Shown here: positions 1 through 10,223 of the stretch, piece by piece | Layout: the number at the start of each line of letters is the position of its first letter | Position numbering within the stretch: position 1 is the first letter of the stretch | DNA from: Phyllosticta citriasiana | Lineage: Eukaryota > Ascomycota > Dothideomycetes > Botryosphaeriales > Phyllostictaceae | NCBI GenBank assembly: GCA_038021145.1 | Contig: JBBPHT010000006.1 | Location: forward strand, 62,001-126,000 | DNA length: 64,000 nucleotides | Direction of reading: 5' to 3' | Notes under the pieces: model-generated | Told to the model about the DNA's origin: nothing | Database searches by the model: none | What the model saw: the letters and a program-made list of their open reading frames with translations, nothing else | Made by a program: the position numbers and the translations under genes

Positions 1-827
1 GCGGCGAACGTGTGACCACCCGAGAATTGAGCGATCTTTGCAAAAGGGTTCGATTGATGCGCAACGAGTCCGAACACCAGGGCCTAAAAACTGCCAAAGT
101 GCTTTCTCAGAGACTGCAACCAGCCATCGACTTCGCGCGAATGCTCCGAGACGACCGCCGTGCGAGCCAGCTGGAGTCAATGAGGGAAGCGTTGGCCATG
201 GGCACCAAATTTGCCGAATACCTAGCATATCGACACGCCGACTTTTATGACAAGGCTACGAGACTCAGGTTTTTCCAAAAGACTCTCGTCGTCTTGCTGC
301 ATGACTTGCGCGACAAGATATCCGGATTTCAAGATCACATCACTAAAGATCGAGCCCTGATCATGAACGAATGGAGCATTGGAGAAATAGAAAAGGTGCT
401 GAAGATTCGAAACACCGGAGAGAGCGAGGAAGAAGAGAAAAGTCAAGACATGGGAAGATTGAGCTGGGAAGACTGGCTCAAAAAGAAGCCGACGAACACA
501 CTAGAAGATCGTCATGTCAATCCTGATGCAGACATCAAGTCGAAGGTCAATTCCGCGAGGAGAAAGGCAGGAATTTCAATCCCTGCACTCCCGATGGCCG
601 AAGAGTTGCAAAGTGGTTCAGCCGTCGAGACCAACGACAAGACGTCTGCGCTAATTCGGAAGACAGTGGGACGCTGCGACTGGGATCCCTCCAAAAATCT
701 GGGCGACACCGAATTTCCTCACGACCAAATCTCTTCCGATGTTCCTACCCCCACCATTGACGAAGGCCTTGATTTTACAGAGCAAGATGGCAACCTAGAC
801 ACCTTCGGCGGACATCGACTCCGATAA
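1..827 (+). CDS. C-terminal part of an unrecognised protein (5' truncated by window edge)
   Basis: The reading frame is open from the first bases of the window to a TAA at 825-827, so this is the 3' end (about 275 codons) of a longer gene; no in-frame ATG is visible at the left end. The protein is strongly charged and hydrophilic. A helical-looking stretch (about residues 40-120) is rich in Arg, Glu, Leu and Lys, followed by an acidic run (ESEEEEKSQD) and a low-complexity tail ending HRLR. There is no membrane segment and I recognise no catalytic motif. The start and function cannot be judged from this window. Confidence 0.55.
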   Translation, partial: GERVTTRELSDLCKRVRLMRNESEHQGLKTAKVLSQRLQPAIDFARMLRDDRRASQLESMREALAMGTKFAEYLAYRHADFYDKATRLRFFQKTLVVLLHDLRDKISGFQDHITKDRALIMNEWSIGEIEKVLKIRNTGESEEEEKSQDMGRLSWEDWLKKKPTNTLEDRHVNPDADIKSKVNSARRKAGISIPALPMAEELQSGSAVETNDKTSALIRKTVGRCDWDPSKNLGDTEFPHDQISSDVPTPTIDEGLDFTEQDGNLDTFGGHRLR

Positions 828-1516
828 AAGTTTCTGGGATTCTCCACAAAGAATTTCTCATATCGTTTCAAAAGATAGCATTCTCGGTAGCGGAACGTTC
901 TTTTTCAGTCAACACTTGGTATTTGAGCTCTTTTTTTGCTCCTAAAAGCCAAACCGAACACAGGCTTCCGAGGCCTCTACTCAGACAGAATTTGCCCAAA
1001 TCCACCAGACTCGCCTCTTCCATTGTCAACCATTGCTACGCAACCCGATCATGTGTTGCTCACTAACCTCAACCAAGAGGTTGACATTCTTATTTTTTAC
1101 TGTCTTCTGGTTGTGTAAAACGTCAGACCAAGGTTGTGAACCATTCGTAGGGGAGAACTTGTCGTCGAATCATTCTACAAGTTGGAAGTTGAGCGATGTC
1201 TCCGCTGTTTCTTCACCATTGCGACTGAGTCCTCCGCGCCAAGACCAAGATAGTCTCCACTGGTGGGTAAATGGCCGATAATATCACACTTTTACGGACT
1301 GATCCCCGCAATTCTCCACTCCCCCGTAACTCGATGGTACAGATCTCCACCTAGAATTTCAAAGGCCTCAGTTGGCTTGTCTTGGCGTCCCCGCAAAGGT
1401 GGACGCGCAACTTTGACGGAAAGATATAAATACGCAAATAGAGCTCGAGCTCGAACGTTGGAGTCTGGCACCGCTTGTACTGCGGTGGAAATTACGCTGC
1501 CCTTCCTGGACCCGAA
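828..1516. other. Intergenic region upstream of arylsulfatase remnant
   Basis: No convincing gene. It holds the 3' flank of the first gene and the promoter of the sulfatase remnant, including the TATA-like box listed separately. Confidence 0.5.
1425..1432 (+). promoter_or_regulatory. TATA-like box upstream of arylsulfatase remnant
   Basis: The sequence tataaata lies about 85 bp before the ATG at 1517, a plausible core-promoter distance in a fungus. It suggests the promoter of the now broken sulfatase gene is still recognisable. Function is inferred from position only. Confidence 0.4.
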
Positions 1517-2071
1517 ATGAAGCTGTACAGGACTTTTCTTGCGTTCTTGACGCTCGTGTCAGGGTACCTGCCAGGCACCTTGGCCAAGCAGCCCAACAAC
1601 GTCTTCATCTTCACTGACGACCAGGACTACCACTACAATTCGCTGGATCATATACGACACCAATAATGACCCCTTTGAGATGACCAACCTCGCCGACTCG
1701 ACCGACCCGGCTCTGATGCGCGTCAAGTCGCGCCTGAACGCCCTCCTGATGGCCATGAAGTCGTGCGAGGCAGAGACATGTCGCGACCCGTGGAGCGTGC
1801 TCCAGCCGAACTCCAGCCAAGCGCAGATCTTCAGCCTCAGTGACGCCCTGGATCGGGCGTACGACGCCTACTTCGACGCCATCCCTCAAGTCTCCATCGC
1901 CGAGTGCGTGCAATACCAGCTGGCCGCCGACGAACGCCCCTTTTATCCGATGAGGCCGAGTCCGGGCTCGGCCTCGCGCATCGCAAGCAGACGGATTACT
2001 TTGCCTACCCGGACGTGCAGCCGCCGTTCCATGACGAGGTGACGCAGGCCGTGGAATCAGACGACGTGTAA
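1517..2071 (+). pseudogene. Arylsulfatase remnant with large internal deletion and frameshift
   Basis: The ATG at 1517 opens a secretory leader (hydrophobic residues about 5-22) followed by QPNNVFIFTDDQD, the N-terminal metal-binding Asp-Asp region of arylsulfatases, and a short stretch ending NSLDH. At about 1640 the frame switches to one that reads IYDTNNDPFEMTNLADST, which is the C-terminal end of the family. The sulfatase core, including the Cys/Ser-x-Pro-x-Arg site that becomes formylglycine, is therefore missing. A second shift near 1950 moves the tail into another frame that runs through HRKQTDYFAYPDVQPPF to a TAA at 2069-2071. Family members are about 550-600 residues; about 185 codons remain. 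It cannot make active enzyme. Family assignment rests on the two conserved ends. Confidence 0.8.
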
Positions 2072-2988
2072 TGAGGGATTCAGCTGCGAGGATGGGACGA
2101 TGGAGTTAAAGAGGCGAGCGTGGTTGAATATGGGGTGAGAAACGTGTGTGTAGGTTGCGTGCACAACACAATTCTCCTCGCTGCTGAAGAAGTGGGTTCC
2201 TTCCATGACCTCCGCTTCCTCTCCATCTACTTCCATACCCGTTTACCCCTGCCGCACGCGCGTTGTGACTGCTGTGTTCAGGGGTCGCGGGGGGTGTACC
2301 CATGACAACCCTCTTGCATCATCTATCTATAGAGTAAGAGCGAAGGAATACGCACTTGAAAGCAACGGTCGCCACTGCTCTTTCATCACCTCCTCTTGCT
2401 AATAAACATCACCACACCATAACAACGCCTTCCACCACCATCACCCTCTACTCCCCTGTCCCTTCCCCATTCCATTTCCAGCCACCCTCCACCAAACCAA
2501 ACCAAAAAGGCAGTAGAAGGTAAGCCCGGTCTTTTCACCCAACAGTAGGCTGTCTGTCGTCTTTCCTCGCCACACCGTTTGCTCGCCGGCACTTGGACTG
2601 CCTCGTCGGACAGGCGAGGGCTATATAGGTACATTTAACGCTACTACAGAAGCGCACAGTCTGTGTGCTGCATGTAGCGATGATGTACGCATGTACGCGT
2701 GGAAGGGGCATGTGCGCGTGTGGCCTATTAGGAGTCATAGGCACATGGAAGAGAACTTGAACATGTGTGGGGGTTGCCACGAGTGTTTGATGTTATGCTG
2801 TTTTATTTCTTCTAGCATTTGAATAGGAATGTGACACAAGTGACGGTTTTCTTTGGAGCAATGCGGCGAATGATGTCGTCTTTCACGGGGTCCTGGACAC
2901 GTTGGTGTGGTTCTCGAGCACAGCGTTGTTTGTCGCTGAATTGCAGGGGCTGATTTGTTTCTCTCTTGTGTCTGTTTCTGCTTTCTTT
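2072..2988. other. Intergenic region, no gene recognised
   Basis: Short ORFs occur on both strands but none has recognisable motifs or gene-like structure. The part around 2400-2480 is C/A-rich and resembles untranslated sequence. Confidence 0.4.
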
Positions 2989-3477
2989 CTACGTCTCTCT
3001 CGGTGATTTGCGCGTGCATATATGAGCATGGTCGAAAAGGAATAGATGGAGGGGTGATGAGAAGAAGGTATGCGTGCCTGAGGTGTGGGTGCCCGACGCA
3101 GGGAGCAGTCGTGTCAGCCTCCACATGTGCCCCACGAGCACATTGACGGGTGGATTTATAGATAAGGCATTGTTGTGCTTCATCTCAATCACCAGGGCAA
3201 GAGACAGTGGTTTTGAATTCAGATTTGAAATTCCAGGGAAGGGTAACCATCCTTGCTCAACGAGACTGCAGAGAGAGATTTGCGTGCGAGCGCGGTCAGG
3301 TATCAAAAAGGCTGGTCCAAAGATAGTGATAAACTCCTCCCACGAGCCCGTGCGGTCATTGGGCGTTCCGGCAGCGCTATGGCAAGAAGGTTTGCAGGCG
3401 CTTTTGTGGTCGGGCTGTGGTTGGACGGGTGACTTAGGAGGGGGACAAGTGATGGGTTTGGAGGGTGAGTTTCCCAT
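2989..3477 (-). CDS. Possible small protein with N-myristoylation-like start
   Basis: From the ATG at 3475-3477 the minus strand is open for about 162 codons. The N-terminus MGNSPSKP fits an N-myristoylation signal (Met-Gly, small residue at position 6) and is followed by a Pro/Lys-rich segment and two close cysteines (KSACKPSCH). The first 50 residues look more protein-like than the rest, so the true gene may be shorter or have an unrecognised intron in the 3' half. The frame is also open upstream to 3618, but the MGN start is preferred. Function unknown; this may be a chance ORF. Confidence 0.3.
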   Translation of the reverse strand: MGNSPSKPITCPPPKSPVQPQPDHKSACKPSCHSAAGTPNDRTGSWEEFITIFGPAFLIPDRARTQISLCSLVEQGWLPFPGISNLNSKPLSLALVIEMKHNNALSINPPVNVLVGHMWRLTRLLPASGTHTSGTHTFFSSPLHLFLFDHAHICTRKSPRET

Positions 3478-3942
3478 TTTACTTGTCAGTCTGTGTTTAA
3501 TATCGAGGGAGGTTGTATGCGGTGGTTGGCTTGGATTGAATCTCTCAGTTGTCCTGAGTGTTGAGAAAGCGCAGGTATGTAGTGAGAGCAGCACCTCGCG
3601 GCAAGAATGTAGATGCACATGGTTTTATATTGCAGAATGGAAGGTCGTTTGCAAATACTGTGCTGCTGTCTTCGAGGATGATCTTAATACATGACTCTGT
3701 CGTTTACCAAGGCGAAGCATCGAAAAGCAAGATATCACTCTCACAGAGAAATTGTTCGCTTTTCGCAAGTCACAACGCCACAGTCTTCACTATGGCGATC
3801 AAGGTCGTCAACGAGGGCTTGATTTCTCCAACGCCGATCTTGTACAGCGTGGTCAGCAGTCTCCGCTTCCAAAAGCTAAATGTACAAACAGGCCATTCAT
3901 ATGTCGTAACAGCATTGATCCGGCAAGTACATGGCAAACAGG
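3478..3942. other. Intergenic region downstream of bioDA
   Basis: Contains the 3' flank of bioDA on the minus strand. No coding signal I would defend. Confidence 0.4.
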
Positions 3943-6477
3943 CTAGACAAGAACTTTTCTCAGCACGTTCTGCACGCGCTCCACCGTCTCCATGGACGTC
4001 GTTTGTCCGGCCATGAAGTAGATGACGTTGCCCAAGATGCGCGAATGGATGTTCCAATCGGGGCTGTCGCCCTTGAACAACGCGGCTTGGACGTCCTTGG
4101 CGGCGGTCGACTTGTAGCCTGGCAATTTAAAGTTAGCGATGAAATCGCGGGAGGAATGGGGAAGAGACTCACCACCCGCGCCCTGCGAATCCTTGAGGGT
4201 AATGGATAACACGCTGCCGAGTGCCCACACGCCCTCTACGCGCTCCTGGTTGCTTGTCCACTCGACAAAGTCTTTGCCCCAGACGCTCCAAATCGGCTCG
4301 ATCTCCTGCTCCCTCTCCTGCGCGGGCCCAGCCCACTTGCTCTTAAACTCGTCCCAGGCGCCTGTTGTGTCCAGCTTCCGCATTTCTTTGAGACTCTCAA
4401 TCGCCACGGTGCAGCCAACCGCATGCGCCGTGTAGCTGTGACCGTGGAGGAGCGCATCGCTCTTGTCGTCGCTCTCGAACGCCTTGAAAATGTCCTCGCT
4501 CGCCGCCGTCGCGCACAGCGGGAGGAGACCACCCGTCAGCAACTTGGCATGCACGGAGATGTCCGGGTGGACCTGCAGCAAGCTCGCGGCCGACGAGCGA
4601 CCCAAACGATACAAGCCGGTAAAGACCTCATCAAAGATGACGGGCAGCCCGGTCCACGCGTTCGCCGAATTGGGGAAGTGCGCGTCATCCGCAAAGAGCT
4701 GTGGCGAGCTGCGCACAACCGAGACGAGGGCGCGCTGGAACAGCGGGTCGACAAAGACCATACCGCCCGCCCCGAGGACAATGGGCTCGAGCATCAGCGC
4801 GCCGAAGCGGCGGCCCTGCGCACGGAGCTGCTTGAGCGTCTGCGTGATGAAGACGCGGTACTGCTCATACTCGCGGCTCGACTCACGCGCTTCGAGATCA
4901 ATGATATCGGCAAGGTTGCGGAACGGCTTGTCGGAGCCAAAGTGATTTTTCAAGTTCTGAGGGACGGACACGGTCCATCGGCCATTGTTACAGCTGACTG
5001 TCGGATAGGAGAACCAGAAGCCCTTGGCCTCGTACCACTCAATCTTTTCATTGTAGGTGGACGGCTCAGAGCAGTCCATGGCGCCCATGGTGTCTCCATG
5101 GTAGCTGCCGCTGAGTCCTAGCACTCCGAGATTGTCGTTGGGGCCCCAGCCATAGCGCAGGCGAGCTGCGCGAAGAGCCATCTTGACGGCCACTTCGATG
5201 CCAGTACTTCCATTGTCGGAATAGAAAACGCGAGAAAGACGAGGATTCGACAGGTAGTCGATCAAGGTGCCGGCGAGCTTAAGCGCCGGTTCATGGACCG
5301 CTTCTGCAAACATGACGTGCCCATATCGTCCAGCGGCGTACGCGGCGGCGAGCATTAGTTGCGGGTTGCCGTGGCCGAGTCCTTGGGTCCACCAAGAGCC
5401 AGAGCCATCAAAAGAGCTCTTGAGGAGTGATTCAGTGCCTTGGTTTTTCTCGAGAGTTTGAAAGTAGTCGCCGCTCGCCGAGTCAATGGCCGTAATCTTC
5501 TCCGGGGACAGAAGAGTCGACTGCGTAAATGGGTACCAAATGATGTCGTGGGCTCGCTTAGGCATGGACTGGAGGTTTTGGAGGCGATCGTGGTGCTTTT
5601 GCTTCAAGTTTATCAGCACTTCTTGGATGATTTCGCTCTTGCTCTGCTTCTCGTAATATTTCAGCATTAGCTCCTCATCCGCCTCCTTTGAAGCCTGCGG
5701 CGGGTGTAACTTTGGCAGGGTTCTGCATAACGTCCCGCGTTGCTTGAAGTAGGACTTGAGCTGCTGATCATTCTGGTAGTAGTCGTCCTCGAAAAGAAGC
5801 ACAGCCTCGACGTCATATCCGCGAATCTTGAGCGACTCATACGCAGCAATGGTCTGCGAAATGCCTCCCAATTTGGAATCCGCGATTAAGACGGCGGGCA
5901 CACGCAAGGGGCGGTACAGGTCGGCCTGCGAGGTTCCGGATGGACCGGGTGAGTGAACTCCACCAGCAGTCTCGATAAAAGCCCATCCGCCCAGCTCGGC
6001 GCGCTCAGACAGGACTTGGCGGATTTCGTTCAGCAGCGCTTCGTCCTTGGGAATGTGCTGTTGCGGTCAGCCAAAGCGCTTCATGTCACGTGCATGCATA
6101 CCAGGTTCGAGACGGCAGCCGCCCTGTCTGGGCTGATGGGCAATTCGTACTGATGCAGGCAAAGGCTCTTGAACGCTTCGTCCGTGTTGTCGAGATGCTT
6201 GGCTAGCCGGTCGATCCCGAATTTGCGGACATGGCTGACAACTTAGAGACACTTCATTTCTCTGGGAATTGGACAAACATGCGCACCTAGAGTCTGCATC
6301 TTCAATGTTGCCAGTAGACACGGGCTTGATGTACTGGACGGGGTCCCTGAGTTTCCGGTTGACGCGGAGGCCGTTGCACAGCACCGTGGAAAAGACGGTC
6401 TTGCCGACCTCTGTGTTGGCGCCCCAAACCTGATAGGCGCGCAGGTTGCGGTAGAGGATAGCGCCGGCGGGCGCCAT
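3943..6477 (-). CDS. bioDA: Bifunctional dethiobiotin synthetase / DAPA aminotransferase
   Basis: Four exons on the minus strand (6477-6287, 6234-6102, 6057-4173, 4118-3943) splice in frame to 794 residues, the usual size of fungal BIO3-BIO1 fusions. The N-terminal dethiobiotin synthetase part (about 1-230) has the P-loop GANTEVGKT at 19-27 and an ETAGGVHSP segment. The C-terminal class-III aminotransferase part has IFDEVFTGLYRLG (PLP-ring Asp) and AKLLTGGLLPL with the PLP lysine at about residue 613. It converts 7-keto-8-aminopelargonate to 7,8-diaminopelargonate (amino donor SAM) and then, with CO2 and ATP, to dethiobiotin. In other fungi the protein is mitochondrial; I see no clear presequence here. 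The last intron (54 nt) is a multiple of three with no stop, so unspliced RNA would stay open. The gene diverges from bioF. Confidence 0.95.
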
Positions 6478-6972
6478 GGTTGACAAACGTGACAAGAGTG
6501 GACGACAGTTACGCGTGGTCTAACATTGGATTGATGGACGAGGTAGGGCGGCGGGCGGATACATATGCCACACGGGCCAATGACGTGGGGCCGGAGCAAA
6601 GGAAGGCAGAGCCGTTGGGAAGTTTGAGGTTGTTGTTGGATCCGGATGTTGTGGTTGGGTGTTTTGTTGTCTCATCGACCTGTCACCAGCTGCCGCCCCA
6701 CCAGACGCCGAGCATCGCCCGACAGGTTCACCGAGACCAACCCACAACGTCGACCACGCAGCCATTGACTCTCAGCAATGCCCTGTCCATCGCCATGACC
6801 TCCTTCGTTTGGATCAATTGACGTCGTACATGACAGTTAGCAAGAGCAAGGGACGTTGCGGCGCAGCATTGGACCGCAGCGCGACAGAGCCGGAAAATCG
6901 ACACTCACGGCTGTCAGATTTCCTAATCGAGACCCTCTCATCACCACCACCACCACCACCACCACCACCACC
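6478..6972. promoter_or_regulatory. Divergent promoter between bioDA and bioF
   Basis: The 495 bp between the two start codons must serve both genes. It holds a CCAAT box at 6577-6581 (ggccaatgacg). Just before the bioF ATG is a (CAC/CCA)n trinucleotide run at about 6941-6972. Shared control is an inference from the head-to-head layout. Confidence 0.6.
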
Positions 6973-8420
6973 ATGTCGCCCCTTCCCCTCAGCCCTCTAG
7001 AGAGACATTTTGAGTTCCTTCTCGCGCGCCGCAAGACGCGCTCGCTCCTCCGCCGCATCGAGGACCAGCCGCCACCCAGCGTCGCCGACTTCACCTCCAA
7101 CGACTACCTCTCTCTATCCTCGCACCCAGAAATCACACAAAACTACCTCGCCTACCTCACATCCGCTTTTTCCCAATCCCAGTCCCAGTCCCAGTCCCAG
7201 TCCCAGTCCCAATCCCAATCCCAATCCCCCTCTGCCCTAACGCTGGGAAGCACAGGATCCCGCCTGCTCTCCGGACACCACCCGCTGGCCGCACACCTCG
7301 AAACGCTGATCCCCGCCCACCACAATGCGCCAGCCGGGCTCCTCTTCACCTCCGGCTACGACGCCAATGCGGCGCTGCTCTCGACGCTGCCGCAGCCCGG
7401 CGACGTCGTCCTCTACGACGCCCTCGTGCACGCAAGCGCGCACGACGGGATGCGGCTCTCGCGCGTCGCCGCTACCGGCGGCCTGCGCCGTTTCGCGCAC
7501 AATGATCCATCTGCGCTCGCCGCGGCATTGCGCGCCTTGGTGGCCGAAGACGCAGGCTACGCCGCTGGCTCGCGCAACGTGTTTGTCGTCGTCGAGGCCG
7601 TGTACAGCATGGACGGCGACGTGGCCGCGCTGCGGGCGATGCTAGATGTCGTTAACGCCGCGCTGCCGGCCGGAAACGGGTACGTGATTGTTGACGAGGC
7701 GCACGCGACGGGGGTGATTGGGCAAGGGGGGAGGGGTCTCGTGTGTGCTGAGGGTCTCGAACCGCGCGTTTTTGCGCGCGTCGTGACGTTTGGCAAGGCG
7801 GTTGGAGCCGCTGGTGGTATGTCTTGCTTCTCCCGTTCCATCACAGCTCGGACTTTGTTCTCTGACATGGCGTCGTAGCGATCATCCTCTGCACCCCAGC
7901 AACAAAACAATACCTCATCAACTACGCGCGTCCCTTCATCTACACAACCGCGCCCTCCTTCCCCTCCCTCGCCGCCATCAAAGTCGTCTACGACTTCCTC
8001 ATCCGCAACCGCGCCGAGCCGCTCGCCGCGCACCTACGCCACTTGCACCAAACACTCTCATCTTCCCTCTCCGCTCTCATTGCCTCCCTTGCGCCCCCGC
8101 CAGCCCTGCTCTCCCTTTCCTTGCCGTCTCAATCGGTAGAAACAAGCGCGCCGACGTACGTCACCCCCATCGTTCCCATCTTCACGCAGCACCCGCGCGC
8201 GCTGGCCGCGCTTGTGCGCAAGAGGGGTTACGTGGTTAGGCCGATTGTGGCGCCCACGGTGCCGAGAGGAACAGAGCGCGTGCGCGTGTGTTTGCATGCG
8301 GGGAATAGCGTTGACGAGGTGCGGGGCTTGGTCGGGGCGGTTGGTGAGTGGGTTAGGGAGAGGATGGAGAGGGGGAAGGGAGTGAAGGGGGAGGAGGAGA
8401 GGGAGAGGGCGAGGTTGTAG
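6973..8420 (+). CDS. bioF: 8-amino-7-oxononanoate (KAPA) synthase
   Basis: Two exons (6973-7816, 7879-8420; intron GTATGT...TAG) give 461 residues. It is an alpha-oxoamine synthase that condenses pimeloyl-CoA with L-alanine to KAPA, the first committed biotin step. Family landmarks are FTSNDYLSLSSHP near the start, LGSTGSRLLSGHHPL, FTSGYDAN, ALVHASAHDGMRLS, EAVYSMDGD, VIVDEAHATGVIG and the PLP lysine in TFGKAVGAAGG (K275). Two oddities: a Gln-Ser repeat at about residues 69-85, coded by a CAGTCC/CAATCC hexamer array, interrupts an otherwise conserved region; and the last three residues are ARL, which fits a peroxisomal targeting signal 1. A. oryzae BioF is known to be peroxisomal. The C-terminal tail (after about 440) is charged and variable. 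Confidence 0.93.
7176..7230 (+). repeat. CAGTCC/CAATCC hexamer array inside bioF
   Basis: About nine copies of a six-base unit code for a Gln-Ser dipeptide run. The array is in frame, so changes in copy number would lengthen or shorten the protein without a frameshift. Confidence 0.85.
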
Positions 8421-8828
8421 GGGCTGCTTTGGGGAGTGCGAGTGTTGGATAGATTGTGAGGTTTTGGAAGACAAGAGGGTAGAAAGAACAGAGACCAAAG
8501 TGTGCTAGACATCTGAGCAGAAGGAGCAGCACAAAAAGGGGGTCAGTGGGATGGTGTTTGGCTTTGAAGAAAAAAGTACGCGAAAAATGAGAGAGAGCCT
8601 CAGACCAGTCGGTGAGTCATTAATTGAGGATATCACGACTTCCAAACCATCGCCATGCATAAGTGTGTGTGAGAGTCAAGCACCGCGTCAAGTGGTCGGG
8701 CATTGCGAGACATGAATGGAGATCCCCAGATTACAAGAACAAATTGTTTAAGATCCAGTCCATCTCTCGTATATAAAAGTCATGCCATCATAACAGACAA
8801 ATTTACCTCTTGGTAAAACCACGCCAAA
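8421..8828. other. Convergent 3' regions of bioF and bioB
   Basis: 408 bp between two tail-to-tail genes; it holds both 3' untranslated regions and nothing else recognisable. Confidence 0.6.
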
Positions 8829-10223
8829 TCAAGCCTGGGCCTCAGGAGCCGGGCGGGGGCTCTTGTCAAAGCTCTTCATGGGCGCCAGACCCCAGCGGCT
8901 AAACATGCGGCCGTCCTCATCCCAGCCATTGCACTCAGTCGTCAGCATCTTCTCGCCGGTGAAGATGGCGTTGGCGCCAGCCATGAAGCAGAGGGCCTGC
9001 TTCTCCTCGCTCATGGTCTTGCGGCCGGCCGCAATGCGGATGATGGTGTCGGGCAGGGCGATGCGGGCCGTGGCGATGACGCGCAGCATGGACGAGAACT
9101 CGAGCGGCTTGTTGTTGCCCATGGGCGTGCCGGGGATGGGGACCAGCGCGTTGACGGGGAACGACTCGGGGTGCTTGGGCAACGTCGACACCGTGTGCAG
9201 CAGGCCGACGTGGTCCTGAGACTTCTCGCCCAGCCCCAGAATGCCGCCGCTGCACACGTTGATGCCCGCGTCGCGCACGTGGCTCAGTGTCTGCAGCCGC
9301 TCGTCGTATGTGCGCGTCGAAATGACCGAGGGGTAGAACTCGCGCGACGTGTCGACGTTGTGGTTGTAGGCCGTCAGACCCGCCTCCTTCAGCTCTTGTG
9401 CTTGCGCGCCGTCAATCATGCCCAGCGTCACGCATGCCTCCATGCCCAGCTCCCGGACTCCTGTTACCATGGCTTTGACGTTTTTGAGCGCGTTTTTGCG
9501 GCCTCGCATGTCTCGCCAGGCAGCTCCCATGCAGAACCGCGTGCTACCGTTTGCCTTGGCCGTGCGCGCCTGCTCCAGCACCGCCTCGACGGGCTCCATG
9601 CGCTGGGCCTTGAGTCCCGTCTGGTACCGTGTCGACTGGGCGCAGTAGCTACAATCCTCGCTGCAGCCGCCAGTCTTGATGTTCATGAGGGTGCAGAGCT
9701 GGACTTCCTTGGGGTCATGGAAGCGGCGGTGGAGCGAGCTCTGGAGGGTATTAGTCACAAAACTGATGGGCCATTGACAACGCAAACGGAGCCATTGGGA
9801 GCTACCGCTTGCACTGAAGCTTGTAGTAGACCACGAAGAGCCGTATCGAGCACTACTTACAGCCTGGTAGGCCAGCTCCATCAGCGGCTGATAGTAAATG
9901 GCAGCAATTTCCTCTTTCGTCCAGTTGTTCCTCGGGGCCGTGGCTGCAACGGCCTTTTTGAAGATTTCGCGGGCCTTTTCCTCGCGGCCAGCCTCGACAG
10001 AGGCCGGAGCCACGGCTGGGGCAGGCGGGGGCGGAGAGGGCGTGTTGGTGATGTTGTTGTTGTCGACGACGGTGGACATGGGAGCGCGACCAATGAGGGG
10101 CCGTCGGTTCTCAGCGGGCGAGCGGAGGGCGGCCGTGGGCGCCAGGACGCGGCGGGCGGGGGCAAGGCCGCACCTCGAGTGCGACGAGACGAGGCGGGCG
10201 GCGGCGTTGGCAGCGGTCGACAT
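8829..10223 (-). CDS. bioB: Biotin synthase, radical SAM
   Basis: Two exons (10223-9861, 9740-8829) give 424 residues. The enzyme inserts sulfur into dethiobiotin using SAM and iron-sulfur clusters. The radical-SAM motif GGCSEDCSYCAQST has Cys at 147, 151 and 154; further family segments are ARTAKANGSTRFCMGAAWR, YNHNVDTSREFY, SGGILGLGE and VNALVPIPGTPM. The ATG at 10221-10223 starts MSTAANAAARLVSSHSR, an Arg/Ala/Ser-rich, acid-free presequence that suggests mitochondrial import. The frame is open further upstream to 10310 but without an ATG there. The intron (120 nt, GTAAGT...CAG) is a multiple of three and has no in-frame stop, so retention would add 40 residues. A Pro-rich linker lies at about residues 62-76. 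Confidence 0.95.
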   Translation of the reverse strand: MSTAANAAARLVSSHSRCGLAPARRVLAPTAALRSPAENRRPLIGRAPMSTVVDNNNITNTPSPPPPAPAVAPASVEAGREEKAREIFKKAVAATAPRNNWTKEEIAAIYYQPLMELAYQAVSSARYGSSWSTTSFSASGSSQWLRLRCQWPISFVTNTLQSSLHRRFHDPKEVQLCTLMNIKTGGCSEDCSYCAQSTRYQTGLKAQRMEPVEAVLEQARTAKANGSTRFCMGAAWRDMRGRKNALKNVKAMVTGVRELGMEACVTLGMIDGAQAQELKEAGLTAYNHNVDTSREFYPSVISTRTYDERLQTLSHVRDAGINVCSGGILGLGEKSQDHVGLLHTVSTLPKHPESFPVNALVPIPGTPMGNNKPLEFSSMLRVIATARIALPDTIIRIAAGRKTMSEEKQALCFMAGANAIFTGEKMLTTECNGWDEDGRMFSRWGLAPMKSFDKSPRPAPEAQA

